DNA from: Micromonospora cabrerizensis
Lineage (GTDB): Bacteria; Actinomycetota; Actinomycetes; Mycobacteriales; Micromonosporaceae
DNA: 64,000 nucleotides
Assembly: GCF_022230955.1 (NCBI RefSeq)
Contig: NZ_JAKKFI010000069.1
Coordinates: 98,267 to 162,266 of the forward strand
Direction of reading: 5' to 3'
Part shown: piece after piece, positions 33,443 through 42,082 of the stretch
Layout: every line of letters begins with the position of its first letter
Position numbering within the stretch: the stretch's first letter is position 1
Notes under the pieces: generated by a model
What the model saw: only the letters and a program-made list of their open reading frames with translations
What the model was told of the DNA's origin: nothing
The model's database searches: none
Position numbers and translations under genes: made by a program

Positions 33443-34717
33443 TCAGGGACTGGTGCAGGTGACGTTGCCGGGTGGGGTGGCGCCGTCGCCGGTGGCGGTG
33501 AACCCGAACGTGGTCGACGCGTTGGCGCCCACCGTGCCGTTGTAGGCGGCGTTCCGCACGGTGACGCTGCCGGTGGTGCCCGTGTTGGCGCCACCCCACA
33601 GGCTGCTGATGGCCTGGCCGCCGGCCAGGGTCAGGCCCACGGTCCAACCGTTGAGGGTCGTGGCCGTGGGGTTGGCCACGGTCACCTCGCCCTGGAAGCC
33701 ACCGGGCCAACTGTTGACCGCCCGGTAGGTGGCGGCGCAGTCGCCCGGCTCCCCGGTGGGCGGCGGGGTCGTCGGCGGCGGGGTGGTCGGAGGCGGGGTC
33801 GTGGGCGGGGTGGTCGACTCGAACTGACTGAAGAACCGCCAGATCTCACCCGAGGTCCACGTCCGGGAGTCGTTCGGGCTGCCGGACCCGTCGACGGGGC
33901 TGGGGGTGTGGTCACCATCGAACGCCGCCCACTGCACCGGGTATCCGGCTCGACATCCGGAGTACGCGGTGGTGATGTGGGTGAGGCTGCCCCGGCTCGG
34001 CTCACGCGGGCTCTGCGCGGTGCAGCCGTTGTTGCGGACGAACGTGTCGCGCAGTTGCCGGCCCTGCGAGATGTTCAGCACGCTGTCGAAGGTGCCGTGG
34101 ATGCCGAAGTACGCGACGGGCTGGGTGCCGCCGTTGCATCCGCTGAGGTTGGCGCCCGACAGGACGGTGACCGCGCGGATGACGGTGGGTCGGGCGCAGG
34201 CCACCGCGTAGCTCATGGCCCCGCCGTAGCTCCAGCCCAGGGCGAAGCGCTGGGTGGTGTCGACGCAGAGGTCGTTCTCGATCTGGCGGGAGATGTCGTC
34301 GAAGAGGGTCAGGTCCCGGCCGTTGGTGTTGGCCCAGCCGGCGTTGAGGCCCTGCGGCGCGACGAAGATCGTGCTGTTGTTCGACAGCGGTTGGAGCCCG
34401 TAGTAACCGGCCGAGGTGACGTTGTTGGCCGAGCCGTTCAACCAGTGGAAGCCGAAGACCAGTCGGTAGGGGTGGTTCCGGTCGTACCCGTCCGGGATCC
34501 TCAGGTTGTAGGTGCGGCTCTGTCCGCTGCTCTGGATCGTGCGCGTCCCGCTGGTCAGCGTGGGGGCCTTGCCGCAGCCGGCGGTGGCCGCGAGCGCGCC
34601 GTTGGTGGCGGCGACCGCTGTCGCACCGAAGCCGCCGCTCAGTGCGCCGCCGGCGGTGGCCGCGAGGAGAAGCACCGCGGCCGTGATGGAGGGGAGGAGA
34701 AACCTTCGTTTCCGCAT
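33443..34717 (-). CDS. Secreted CE1/PHB-depolymerase-like esterase with C-terminal CBM2
   Basis: 424 aa, ATG at 34717 (AAGGAG upstream). Signal peptide about 1-37. Alpha/beta-hydrolase domain 48-300: nucleophile Ser163 in GWSYGG, Asp211 (GIHGTFDSV), His270 (FDGDHTPSP). The RTYNLRIPDGYDRNHPYRLVFGFHWLNGSA opening is typical of feruloyl/acetylxylan esterases of family CE1. A linker (TTPPPTTPPP units, 301-325) leads to a CBM2 module (CAATYRAVNSWPGGFQGEVTV ... to the end), which binds cellulose or xylan. So it likely removes side groups from plant cell-wall xylan. A LacI-type palindrome lies upstream. Confidence 0.9.
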   Translation of the reverse strand: MRKRRFLLPSITAAVLLLAATAGGALSGGFGATAVAATNGALAATAGCGKAPTLTSGTRTIQSSGQSRTYNLRIPDGYDRNHPYRLVFGFHWLNGSANNVTSAGYYGLQPLSNNSTIFVAPQGLNAGWANTNGRDLTLFDDISRQIENDLCVDTTQRFALGWSYGGAMSYAVACARPTVIRAVTVLSGANLSGCNGGTQPVAYFGIHGTFDSVLNISQGRQLRDTFVRNNGCTAQSPREPSRGSLTHITTAYSGCRAGYPVQWAAFDGDHTPSPVDGSGSPNDSRTWTSGEIWRFFSQFESTTPPTTPPPTTPPPTTPPPTGEPGDCAATYRAVNSWPGGFQGEVTVANPTATTLNGWTVGLTLAGGQAISSLWGGANTGTTGSVTVRNAAYNGTVGANASTTFGFTATGDGATPPGNVTCTSP

Positions 34718-34897
34718 TGGGTGGGCTCCTTGCCGTAGGGCCGTGTCGGCCGGCGACGACTGCGGTCGCCTGGCATCGACTGGGGTGCCCGGACGGGTCA
34801 CCGACCTGGGAGCCGGCGGGAGGGACGTGCGGCGGCACGTCTGCGCAGACTGGTTGCGGTGACCGGGAGCGTGCCCTTCACTCCCGGGTGAAACATA

Positions 34898-34917
34898 GCA
34901 TGTTATCGATAACATGC
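34898..34917. promoter_or_regulatory. 20-bp perfect palindrome, LacI-type operator upstream of the esterase
   Basis: GCATGTTATCGATAACATGC, centred on CG, the form of LacI/GalR-family operators. It sits 180 bp before the esterase ATG and AT-rich enough to stand out. No LacI regulator is in the window. Confidence 0.65.
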
Positions 34918-34940
34918 CGAGCTGGTCCGGCCCCCGGACG

Positions 34941-36086
34941 TCATGTTCCGAGCGGTCGGGCCGCCCACTCGGCGGCCACCTCCTGCGGGTCACCGGTTCG
35001 GAACAGCGGGGGCTCGTGCAGCAGGAAGTCGCGATGGCTGATGTTCCAGGCGTACGCCCCGGCCATGGCGAAGGCCAGCACGTCACCCACGCCGATCGGC
35101 CCGGCGGTGGCCGAGGAGGACAGCACGTCCTTCGGGGTGCAGAGCTGCCCGACCACGGTGACCGGCCCCCCGTCGGTGTGCGGGCCGTCGAGGCCACGCC
35201 GCCGGTGTACGTGGAAGGGCTGCGCGTGCCCCTTCGCCGCCGGGGTACGCAGGTGGTGGGTGCCCCCGGCCACCACCACGAACCACTCGCCGTAGGAGCG
35301 CTTCACGTCGATGACCTCGGTGAGGTACGCCCCGCAGTGGGCGGTGACCGACCGGCCCGGCTCGATGCGCAGCCGCACCCCCGGGTACGCGTCGAGGACG
35401 TCGGCCAGTGCCCGCCCGTAGCCCGCCCAGTCGAAGCGCGCCTCCGGGTCGGTGTAGTCGACGGCCATGCCCCCGCCGACGTCGACCTCGCCGGCACCGA
35501 CCTCGCTGACCGTCCACTCGACCACGGCGGTGGCGACCGCGCCGGCGAGGGAGGCGTCCAGCCCGCTGGCCAGGTGGGCGTGGATTCCGCGTACGTCGAT
35601 GCCGGCGGGCGGTCGGCGGGCGCACTCGACCGCGTCGGCCGGGTCCATGCCGAACGGGCTGGGCCCACCGCCCATGACCAGGCTCGCGCCGGGCGCGTCG
35701 ACCGGCAGGTTCACCCGCAGCAGCACCGGGGCCGAGGTGCCCGAGGCGGTGGCCAGCGCGCCGAGTCGCCGAAGCTCGGCGGGCGACTCGACGTGGATGC
35801 GGCGCACCCCGGCGGCGAGGGCGGCGGCGAGGTCCGCGTCGGTCTTGCCCGGCCCGGCGTACGCGGCGGGCACCTGCCCCGGCAGCACCTCGGCCAGTCT
35901 GCGCAGCTCGCCACGGCTCGCGGCCTCGAATCCGTCGACGACCGGGGCGAGGGTACGCAGCACACCGGGGTCCGGGTTGGCCTTGACCGCGTAGAGCAGC
36001 TCCACCTGCCGGGGCAGCGCCGCCCGGATGGATCGGGCCTGCGTGGCCAGCGCGTCGAGGTCGTGGACGTAGACGGGTCGGGTCAC
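34941..36086 (-). CDS. Fold-III PLP-dependent decarboxylase of the siderophore operon (PvsE-like)
   Basis: 381 aa. GTG at 36086 overlaps the upstream stop (GTGA). DAP/ornithine-decarboxylase fold: PLP Lys35 in LLYAVKANPDP, GFEAASRGEL, HAHLASGLD, VDVGGGMAVDY (phosphate loop), RIEPGRSVTAHCG, and the second-half QLCTPKDVLSSS and GAYAWNISHRDF. Family members in NIS siderophore operons (PvsE, SbnH) decarboxylate an amino acid or a citryl-amino-acid. The set of partner genes points to the vibrioferrin type, where the product is an ethanolamine unit from serine; this is inference. Last gene of the operon. Confidence 0.85.
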   Translation of the reverse strand: MTRPVYVHDLDALATQARSIRAALPRQVELLYAVKANPDPGVLRTLAPVVDGFEAASRGELRRLAEVLPGQVPAAYAGPGKTDADLAAALAAGVRRIHVESPAELRRLGALATASGTSAPVLLRVNLPVDAPGASLVMGGGPSPFGMDPADAVECARRPPAGIDVRGIHAHLASGLDASLAGAVATAVVEWTVSEVGAGEVDVGGGMAVDYTDPEARFDWAGYGRALADVLDAYPGVRLRIEPGRSVTAHCGAYLTEVIDVKRSYGEWFVVVAGGTHHLRTPAAKGHAQPFHVHRRRGLDGPHTDGGPVTVVGQLCTPKDVLSSSATAGPIGVGDVLAFAMAGAYAWNISHRDFLLHEPPLFRTGDPQEVAAEWAARPLGT

Positions 36087-37681
36087 CGTGGCCCGCCCAG
36101 CGGGTTGGGCACCGACACGAAAGGGGCCGCCCGGTCGGCGTCGCGTCGCCACCGGACCAGCAGGTTCGCCTTCGCCAGCAGCGGCTCACCGTTGAGCAGC
36201 GCGCGCAGCTCGGGCGGGTCGTCCAGGTCGGCGGCGACCGCCTCGACGACGGCCCGCAACTCCTGCCAGAGCCGCCGCTCGATCCCCGGTCGCGCGTCGG
36301 CGAGTGCACCGCAGATGCCGCCGAGGTGATTGACGAACAGGCAGTAGACGATGCGACGGCGGGCGTCCCCCCGACCGTAGCGGACCTGCGCGGGGACGCC
36401 GTCCGGCCAGGTCGTCCACACCTCGGCGTCGAGTTTGACGCCCTCCAGGTCGCGCAGCAGCATGTGTACCGGGCGGCGGTCGCGGTCGAGCACGACGACC
36501 ACGTTCTGCAGGTGCGCCTCGTGCACGACGCCGTGGCTGAGCCAGGAGCGCAGCACCGCCGGCACCAGCAGCCCGACGTACGCCCGCCACCAGGCCACCG
36601 GGTCGGGGGTCACCAGCGGCGTGGCGGCCAGCGCCGCCGCCAGCATCGGCGTGTCCCCCGGACGCAGGTGCGGGCGCAGGCCGCTGCGCAGGATCGTCCC
36701 GTACGCCTCGTCCGGGCCGGGGACGTCGACAGTCCGGTAGGCGGGTTCGGTGAGCAGCCCGACGCCGTCCGGCATCGGCACCCGCGCCAGCAGGTCGGTC
36801 AGGGCCACCGCGCCGGTCAGCTCGTAGCGGGCGTTCTTACGCAGGCAGTTGGTGATCCGTACGTGCAGGCTGGTCTTGACGAACAGGTCGGCCGCCGGGG
36901 CGTAGAGGGTGCGGACGCTCGCCGTCGGCCGCACCGGCACGCCGGCCTCCCCCAGGTCTCGCAACCGGGGATGCGTCGGCGGGATCAGGGACAGCTGCCA
37001 GGGGTGCACCGGCAGGACGCGGTGCCCACGCGGGGGCCGGGGCGGGTCGAGGGCGGCCAGGAGCGCGTCGAACGGCCCGGCGCCGGCGGCCAGGTCGTCG
37101 GGTACGGCGAGCCAGTGCAGCCGGAACGACGTACGCAGCTCCGGGGCGTACGCCCGCCAGCTCTCCGGGTCACCGCTGCGCCACTTCGGGGTGGGGTGGT
37201 GCGGGTGGCCGAAGACCAGTGACTGTTCGGAGTCGACGTACGCGTCGATGGCCGGCTCGCCGGTGGGCGTCGGGTTCTCGGCCGGCCGCTCGGCCAGCAG
37301 CCGGGCCACGGTGTCCCGGCTGGCCTGGACCTGCTCGACGAACTCGTCGTTGGCCAGGCCGGTGCGGGTGGTGAGTTCGGCCGCGACCAGGCTGGCCAGC
37401 CCGTCCGCGTCCAGGTCGACCCACCGTCCGCTGTCGGTGCGCTGCTGCACCGGGCCGGCGTATCGGTGCGCCCCGAGCGGTGAGTGTCGCGCGACCCCGC
37501 AGCGCACCGTCACGTCGAGGTGCCGCAGCAGCAGGTGCGCGGCACCGTCGACCACTGTCGGGCCGCCGTCGGGCGGCGTGAGTTCGCGGACCAGGCAACC
37601 GAAGACGGCGTGGGCGGTGGCCAGGTCGGCGAGCTGACCGGTCTCGGTGGCCGGGCGGGAGCGCAACTGGGCGCTCGTCAT
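36083..37681 (-). CDS. IucA/IucC-type NIS synthetase (second of two, PvsD-like place)
   Basis: 532 aa; ATG at 37681 overlaps the previous stop (ATGA). NIS signatures: GHPHHPTPKWRSG (the HPxHPxxK ATP-site motif), RVLPVHPWQLSLI, VRPTASVRTLYAPAADLFVKTSLHVRITNCLRKN, VVHEAHLQNVVVVLD, LLRDLEGVKLD, and a C-terminal FerR-like/thumb section. NIS synthetases adenylate a carboxylate of citrate or 2-oxoglutarate-type acids and join it to an amine or alcohol. Which of the two acts first cannot be told from sequence. Confidence 0.92.
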   Translation of the reverse strand: MTSAQLRSRPATETGQLADLATAHAVFGCLVRELTPPDGGPTVVDGAAHLLLRHLDVTVRCGVARHSPLGAHRYAGPVQQRTDSGRWVDLDADGLASLVAAELTTRTGLANDEFVEQVQASRDTVARLLAERPAENPTPTGEPAIDAYVDSEQSLVFGHPHHPTPKWRSGDPESWRAYAPELRTSFRLHWLAVPDDLAAGAGPFDALLAALDPPRPPRGHRVLPVHPWQLSLIPPTHPRLRDLGEAGVPVRPTASVRTLYAPAADLFVKTSLHVRITNCLRKNARYELTGAVALTDLLARVPMPDGVGLLTEPAYRTVDVPGPDEAYGTILRSGLRPHLRPGDTPMLAAALAATPLVTPDPVAWWRAYVGLLVPAVLRSWLSHGVVHEAHLQNVVVVLDRDRRPVHMLLRDLEGVKLDAEVWTTWPDGVPAQVRYGRGDARRRIVYCLFVNHLGGICGALADARPGIERRLWQELRAVVEAVAADLDDPPELRALLNGEPLLAKANLLVRWRRDADRAAPFVSVPNPLGGPR

Positions 37682-39303
37682 CGTGTCTCCCGGAGGTAGT
37701 TCGGGCCGGTACGCAGGTAGTACTTGTTGATGTCGGCGCAGCCCAGCCGCTGTTTGGGCAGCAGGGTGCCGGCGGTGAGCATCGCCTTGATGGGCAGGTG
37801 GGCGGCCCGCAGGACCCGCTCGGTGAAGGTCCGCGCCGCCGGTCCGTCACCCCACCGGTCGCGGGCGGCGGCGAGCCGGGGTGCCAGCGCCTCGGCCGGT
37901 GACGGCACGGGCAGCCCTCGCGCCGCCAGCGCGACCAGGGGTGCGGTGGCGGCCAGGTGCAGGGTGATGGTGATGAACACGTCCGCCAGCTCCTGCGGGT
38001 CGCGCGCCCACATCCGGTCGTCGTCGAGGGCGAGCCCACCCGGGCCGCCGTGCCGCGGGTCGAGGCGAGCCCCGTCGTTGTCCTTGTAGAGCAGGCCGAC
38101 CGTGCCGTCGGGGTGCACCAGCAGGTGGATGTTCTGCGGGTGCGCCTCCAGCGCGATCCCGTGGCGCAGCCAGAGGAAGACGTGCCAGTCGAGCAGCAGG
38201 TCCAGATAGGACTCCAGCAGCACCTCGGGCCGCTCGGGGCTGATCCGTTCGAGGACCGTTGCTGCGACCGGGTCGGGTGCGGCGAGGGCCGCGACCGGCA
38301 CCACGTGGACGCCGGCCAGGTCACCCGGGAACCGGCGCAGCAGGAAGCTGCGCCGCTCGTCGCCGCCGACGTGCGCCCAGGTGCTCTCGTCGACGTGTCG
38401 GACCCGTCCGGCGAAGGTGGACTCGGCGTTGGCGATCCGGTCGAGCAGCGCGGCGACGGCCGCACCGTCGGCCAGCGAGCCGGGGCGCAGCGTACGGCGG
38501 TTGCGGGCACCGAGGCTCGCGGTCGGCAGCGGCAGCTTGAGGTGCAGGTACGGGTCGTGGTCGAACGCCACCGTCCGCATGGAGAGGGTGGGCCGTACGG
38601 TGATCGCCGGCAGTTTCGTGACCGGTATCGCGTCGTGCTCGGCGGTGATCGGGTGCGCCGGCAGCAACAGCTGGTCCGACTGTCGTGCGCGCGGCCACCA
38701 GGACGGGAGTTCGCCGGTGAGCTGGACGTCCCCGGTGGGGACGGTGTACCAGCGCAGCGCGAAACGCGGGGCGTGCTCCGGGGCGTACCGGAGCAGGTCG
38801 TCGTCACCGAGACCGTGCCGGCACCGGTCGGTGGGGTAGACCGGGTGACCGTGGTGGGCGGCGAGCACATCGTCCAGGAGCGCCGCCGGCAGACCCGTCG
38901 GCGTGCTGGCGCGTTCGGCGGCCACCTCGGCGAACACCCGCGAGCGGTGTCGGGCCGCGAGCCGCCGCGCGCGCAGGTCGGCGGCGCACTCGACGCCGAA
39001 GGCCCGCCAGCCGGCCTCGGCCTCGGCGTTGCCCTGCGGGGCGAGCAACCTGAGCAGGCCTTCCACCGTGTCCGTGCGGTGGGTGTCGCCGCCGCTGTGG
39101 ACCAACACCATCGGTGCGGCACTGCGCAGGGCCTGCTGGAACCCGTCCGCCCGGACCGGGATGCGCAGCAGGCCGGCGTGGTGCGGCGCCTGCCACCAGC
39201 CGGGCCCGTCGGGTCGGCCGGTGCTGAGCAGACCGAGGTGATCCTCACGCAGCAGAGCGTCGAGCACCCGGGCGAACACCTCCCGCTCGCAGTCGTCGCT
39301 CAC
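37678..39303 (-). CDS. IucA/IucC-type NIS synthetase (first of two, PvsB-like place)
   Basis: 541 aa; GTG at 39303 overlaps the ATP-grasp stop (GTGA). Contains HHGHPVYPTDRCRHGL (a variant of the HPxHPxxKxR motif), LLLPAHPITAEHD, ITVRPTLSMRTVAFDHDPYLHLKLPLPTASLGARNRR, GIALEAHPQNIHLLVH, LLYKDNDGARLDP, and the C-terminal NKYYLRTGPNYLRETR. Sequence differs enough from its partner to indicate distinct substrates. Two non-identical NIS synthetases plus one ATP-grasp enzyme implies three condensations in the product. Confidence 0.92.
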   Translation of the reverse strand: MSDDCEREVFARVLDALLREDHLGLLSTGRPDGPGWWQAPHHAGLLRIPVRADGFQQALRSAAPMVLVHSGGDTHRTDTVEGLLRLLAPQGNAEAEAGWRAFGVECAADLRARRLAARHRSRVFAEVAAERASTPTGLPAALLDDVLAAHHGHPVYPTDRCRHGLGDDDLLRYAPEHAPRFALRWYTVPTGDVQLTGELPSWWPRARQSDQLLLPAHPITAEHDAIPVTKLPAITVRPTLSMRTVAFDHDPYLHLKLPLPTASLGARNRRTLRPGSLADGAAVAALLDRIANAESTFAGRVRHVDESTWAHVGGDERRSFLLRRFPGDLAGVHVVPVAALAAPDPVAATVLERISPERPEVLLESYLDLLLDWHVFLWLRHGIALEAHPQNIHLLVHPDGTVGLLYKDNDGARLDPRHGGPGGLALDDDRMWARDPQELADVFITITLHLAATAPLVALAARGLPVPSPAEALAPRLAAARDRWGDGPAARTFTERVLRAAHLPIKAMLTAGTLLPKQRLGCADINKYYLRTGPNYLRETR

Positions 39304-40469
39304 TCGACGATGGTCCACTGGAGGTCTGCGCGGAAGGCGTCCAGCGACCGCCGGACGGCACCCTGGTCGGGGCCCACGGCGTGCAGCACGGCGAGGTAGT
39401 CGCGGTTCGTCCCGGTGTGCTCGGCGGCGCGGCCCACCTCCCGCAACGGATGGCAGCCCAGCCGGACTACGCCGTCGACGGTGTCCAGTCGGCCGGGTGC
39501 GGCGACGAGGCGGCCGGATCGGTCCGCGCAGACGTACTCGACCTCCGCGTACCGGTCGATCGTGGCCGGCAGGTCGAGGGCGGCCAGCGGCTCGCCGAGG
39601 TGCAGCCGGATGACGTGCTCGAACAGCGGCACGCCGAGCAGTTCGGAGAGGATCAGGTCCATCCGGTCACCGATGAGACGGTAGTTCACCTCGATCAGCC
39701 GGACCCTGCCGTCGGAGATGACGTACTCGGTGTGGCAGGCGCCGAAGCCGACCCCGAGCGCGTCGAGCCGCGCCCGGAGCTGGGTGCTCTCCTGCTCCGC
39801 CGGCGGCGACCAGGCGAGGCTCTCCTCGGTGAAGGTCGGTGGCGGCCCGAGGCCGGTACGCCAGCCGCCGAGGGAGGCCAGCGCCGCGCCGTCGCCGAGG
39901 GTCTCGAAGGTCCGCAGCTCGCCGGCGAGGTATTCCTCCACCACCAGGGCCACGTCCGGCCTACGGCCACGGATCTCGGCGATCCGGTCGACCAGCTCGG
40001 CACGGTCGACCACCAGGTACGCGTCCTCGCTGGCCACGCCCTCGCGGGGCTTGACCACGGCGGGGAACATCCCGTCCGGCACCTGCGGTGCGGCACCCGG
40101 GTCGACGGTGATCGTGCGTACCAGATCGAGGCCGGCAGCCGCGATCACCCGGCGGGCCGCGGCCTTGTCCTTGCAGAGACGGGCGGCGTCGGGATCCTTG
40201 CCGGGCAGGCCGAGCTTCCGTGCGGCGATCGCGGTGGCCTCCTGAAGATGGTCGCTGTTGGACAGTAGCGCCACCGGTCGGGTCGCTGCCGTCGCCGCGA
40301 CCACCGCGGCCGGGTCCCGGACCGCACAGCGCGCCACCGGCACGCCCGCCGGCCACTCCGCGGGCCGGTCGGTCAGCACGGTGACCGACAGCCCGAGCGA
40401 CGCCGCCGCGGGGAGGAACCCCTCCAGCACGGCGTCGGTGGGGTTGAGCGCGGTCAGGTACAGCCGCAT
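39300..40469 (-). CDS. ATP-grasp ligase, first gene of the iron-regulated siderophore operon (PvsA-like)
   Basis: 389 aa, ATG at 40469 after GGAGGCGGT. Pre-ATP-grasp domain (LYLTALNPTDAVLEGFLPAAASLGLSVTVLTDRP), then KDKAAARRVIAAAGL, VVKPREGVASEDAYLV, VVEEYLAGELRTFETLGDG and the Mg-ATP motif RVRLIEVNYRLIGDRMDLI. ATP-grasp ligases form amide or ester bonds through acyl phosphates; in vibrioferrin clusters PvsA joins the alanine unit. An IdeR box lies 33 bp upstream. The following gene overlaps by 4 nt, as do all later genes of the operon. Confidence 0.9.
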   Translation of the reverse strand: MRLYLTALNPTDAVLEGFLPAAASLGLSVTVLTDRPAEWPAGVPVARCAVRDPAAVVAATAATRPVALLSNSDHLQEATAIAARKLGLPGKDPDAARLCKDKAAARRVIAAAGLDLVRTITVDPGAAPQVPDGMFPAVVKPREGVASEDAYLVVDRAELVDRIAEIRGRRPDVALVVEEYLAGELRTFETLGDGAALASLGGWRTGLGPPPTFTEESLAWSPPAEQESTQLRARLDALGVGFGACHTEYVISDGRVRLIEVNYRLIGDRMDLILSELLGVPLFEHVIRLHLGEPLAALDLPATIDRYAEVEYVCADRSGRLVAAPGRLDTVDGVVRLGCHPLREVGRAAEHTGTNRDYLAVLHAVGPDQGAVRRSLDAFRADLQWTIVE

Positions 40470-40501
40470 ACCGCCTCCGTCGACTACGACGATGTCGTGA
40501 T

Positions 40502-40520
40502 TAGGGTAGCCTACCCTTAT
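40502..40520. promoter_or_regulatory. IdeR/DtxR iron box upstream of the ATP-grasp/NIS operon
   Basis: TTAGGGTAGCCTACCCTTA matches 15 of 19 positions of the consensus TTAGGTTAGGCTAACCTAA and is itself palindromic. It overlaps the TAA stop (40519-40517) of the upstream MFS gene and lies 33 bp before the ATP-grasp ATG, so iron-loaded IdeR would block this promoter. Confidence 0.85.
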
Positions 40521-42082
40521 TGGGCGGTTTTGGGGCGTTCTGCCCGGTGCAGCAGGCCGGCGGCGACCAGCCCACCGATCAGCACCGCCGCGGCGCCCGC
40601 CAACTGTCCCGTCTCCAGCGCCGAGGCGAAGGCGACAGTGACGGCCTCCCGCTCGGCACCGTCGCGGGCGGCGGCGAAGGCTGCGGGAAACGATCCGGCG
40701 CCGGCCAGGGCCGCCGGCAGCAGGGCGGCGAACCGGGCGTTCAGCACGGCCCCCAGCACCGCGATGCCGAGGCTGCTGCCCACCTCGGTCATGGTGCCGT
40801 CGACACCCGCGCCCGCGCCGGCCTTCTGCGCCGGGATGGCGCTCATCACGGCCTCGACGATGGCCGGGTTGGCCAACGCGCACCCGACACCCATCACCAG
40901 CAGCCCAACCAGCAGCACCCCGTACCCGTCGGACGGGACGAGGGTGATCACCGCGAGACCGCCCGCGAGCAGCGTCATCCCGATGGCGATGGCGGCGGCC
41001 AGACCGAGCCGGCGGATCACGAGCGCGACCACACCGCTGACGTTGAGCAGCACGATGGACAGTGCGAAGGGCGCCATCCGCAGGCCGGCCTCCCACGCCG
41101 GATAACCGCGGACGAACTGCAGATGCTGAGTGAGCAGGAACAACGCGCCGGTGGCACCGAACGTGATCAGCACGACCCCGGAGATCGCGCCGACGAAACG
41201 CCGGTCCTGGAAGAAGTGCATGTCCAGCATGGGGTGCGGGATCCGCCGCTCCCAGCGGACGAAGAGCCCGAGCAGGAGTACGCCGAGCGCCGCCGCGCCG
41301 AGCACCGGGGCCGACGTCCAGCCGTGCTCCGGCCCGGAGATGATCGCCCAGACGACCGCGGTCAGGCCGGCGGTGGAGAGCGCCGCGCCCACCACGTCCA
41401 GGCGGCCACCGGCCGGGTCACGGGACTCGGGTATCAGCGCGCGAGCGACGAACAGGCAGACCAGCACGGCGGGCACGTTCACCAGGAAGATCGCGCCCCA
41501 CGGCAGATGCGCGAGGATGGTGCCGCCGATCGGTGGCCCGGCGGCGAAGCCCAGCGCGCTGGTTGCCGCCCAGATGCCGATCGCCCGGGACCGCTCGGCG
41601 GCGTCGAAGACCTGCATCGCGACCGCGAGCGTCGAGGTGACGAGCAGAGCGCCCCCGATGCCCATCCCCGCCCGGGCCGCGATCAGCTGCCCGCTGGTGC
41701 TGGCGAGCCCTGCGGCCAGCGAGCCGATCCCGAACAGGACCAGCCCGACCAGCAGCATCCGACGGCGGCCGTACCGGTCGGCGGCGCTGCCGGCGGTCAG
41801 CAGCAACCCGGAGAGCACCAACGCGTACGCGTTGATCATCCATTGCACGTCGGCGGTGCTGGCGCCCAACTCGGTGGTGAGTACCGGCACCGCCACGGTC
41901 AGTACGGTGTTGTCCAGCACCACCACGAGCTGCGCGACGCAGAGCACGGCCAGGATCAGCCACCGCTGCGGCAGTGGCGCCGAGGCCGTGGTGTCGCTGG
42001 CCGGCTCGGTGGCGTCGCTCTCCAGCGCGGTGGTGTTGCTGGCCAACGCGGTGGTGTCGCTGGCCGGCCGAACAGCGGTCAC
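40517..42082 (-). CDS. MFS exporter, DHA2 (EmrB/QacA) family, probable siderophore export (PvsC-like place)
   Basis: 521 aa; GTG at 42082 overlaps the previous stop (GTGA). Fourteen helices. DHA2 motifs: LAVLCVAQLVVVLDNTVLTVAVPVL, GSAADRYGRRRMLLVG (motif A), GIWAATSALGFAAGPPIGG (motif C). The first 35 residues are a degenerate Thr/Ala/Ser repeat (ASDTTALASNTTALESDATEPASDTTA), which may vary by slippage. Position before the biosynthetic genes and the family agree with export of the finished siderophore. Confidence 0.88.
   Translation of the reverse strand: MTAVRPASDTTALASNTTALESDATEPASDTTASAPLPQRWLILAVLCVAQLVVVLDNTVLTVAVPVLTTELGASTADVQWMINAYALVLSGLLLTAGSAADRYGRRRMLLVGLVLFGIGSLAAGLASTSGQLIAARAGMGIGGALLVTSTLAVAMQVFDAAERSRAIGIWAATSALGFAAGPPIGGTILAHLPWGAIFLVNVPAVLVCLFVARALIPESRDPAGGRLDVVGAALSTAGLTAVVWAIISGPEHGWTSAPVLGAAALGVLLLGLFVRWERRIPHPMLDMHFFQDRRFVGAISGVVLITFGATGALFLLTQHLQFVRGYPAWEAGLRMAPFALSIVLLNVSGVVALVIRRLGLAAAIAIGMTLLAGGLAVITLVPSDGYGVLLVGLLVMGVGCALANPAIVEAVMSAIPAQKAGAGAGVDGTMTEVGSSLGIAVLGAVLNARFAALLPAALAGAGSFPAAFAAARDGAEREAVTVAFASALETGQLAGAAAVLIGGLVAAGLLHRAERPKTAQ

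Noticed and set aside
36083..39303. Desferrioxamine or staphyloferrin B as the siderophore type
   Set aside because: No diamine N-hydroxylase and no group II decarboxylase as in DesA/B; no SbnA/B/G homologues. The gene set fits the vibrioferrin type better.
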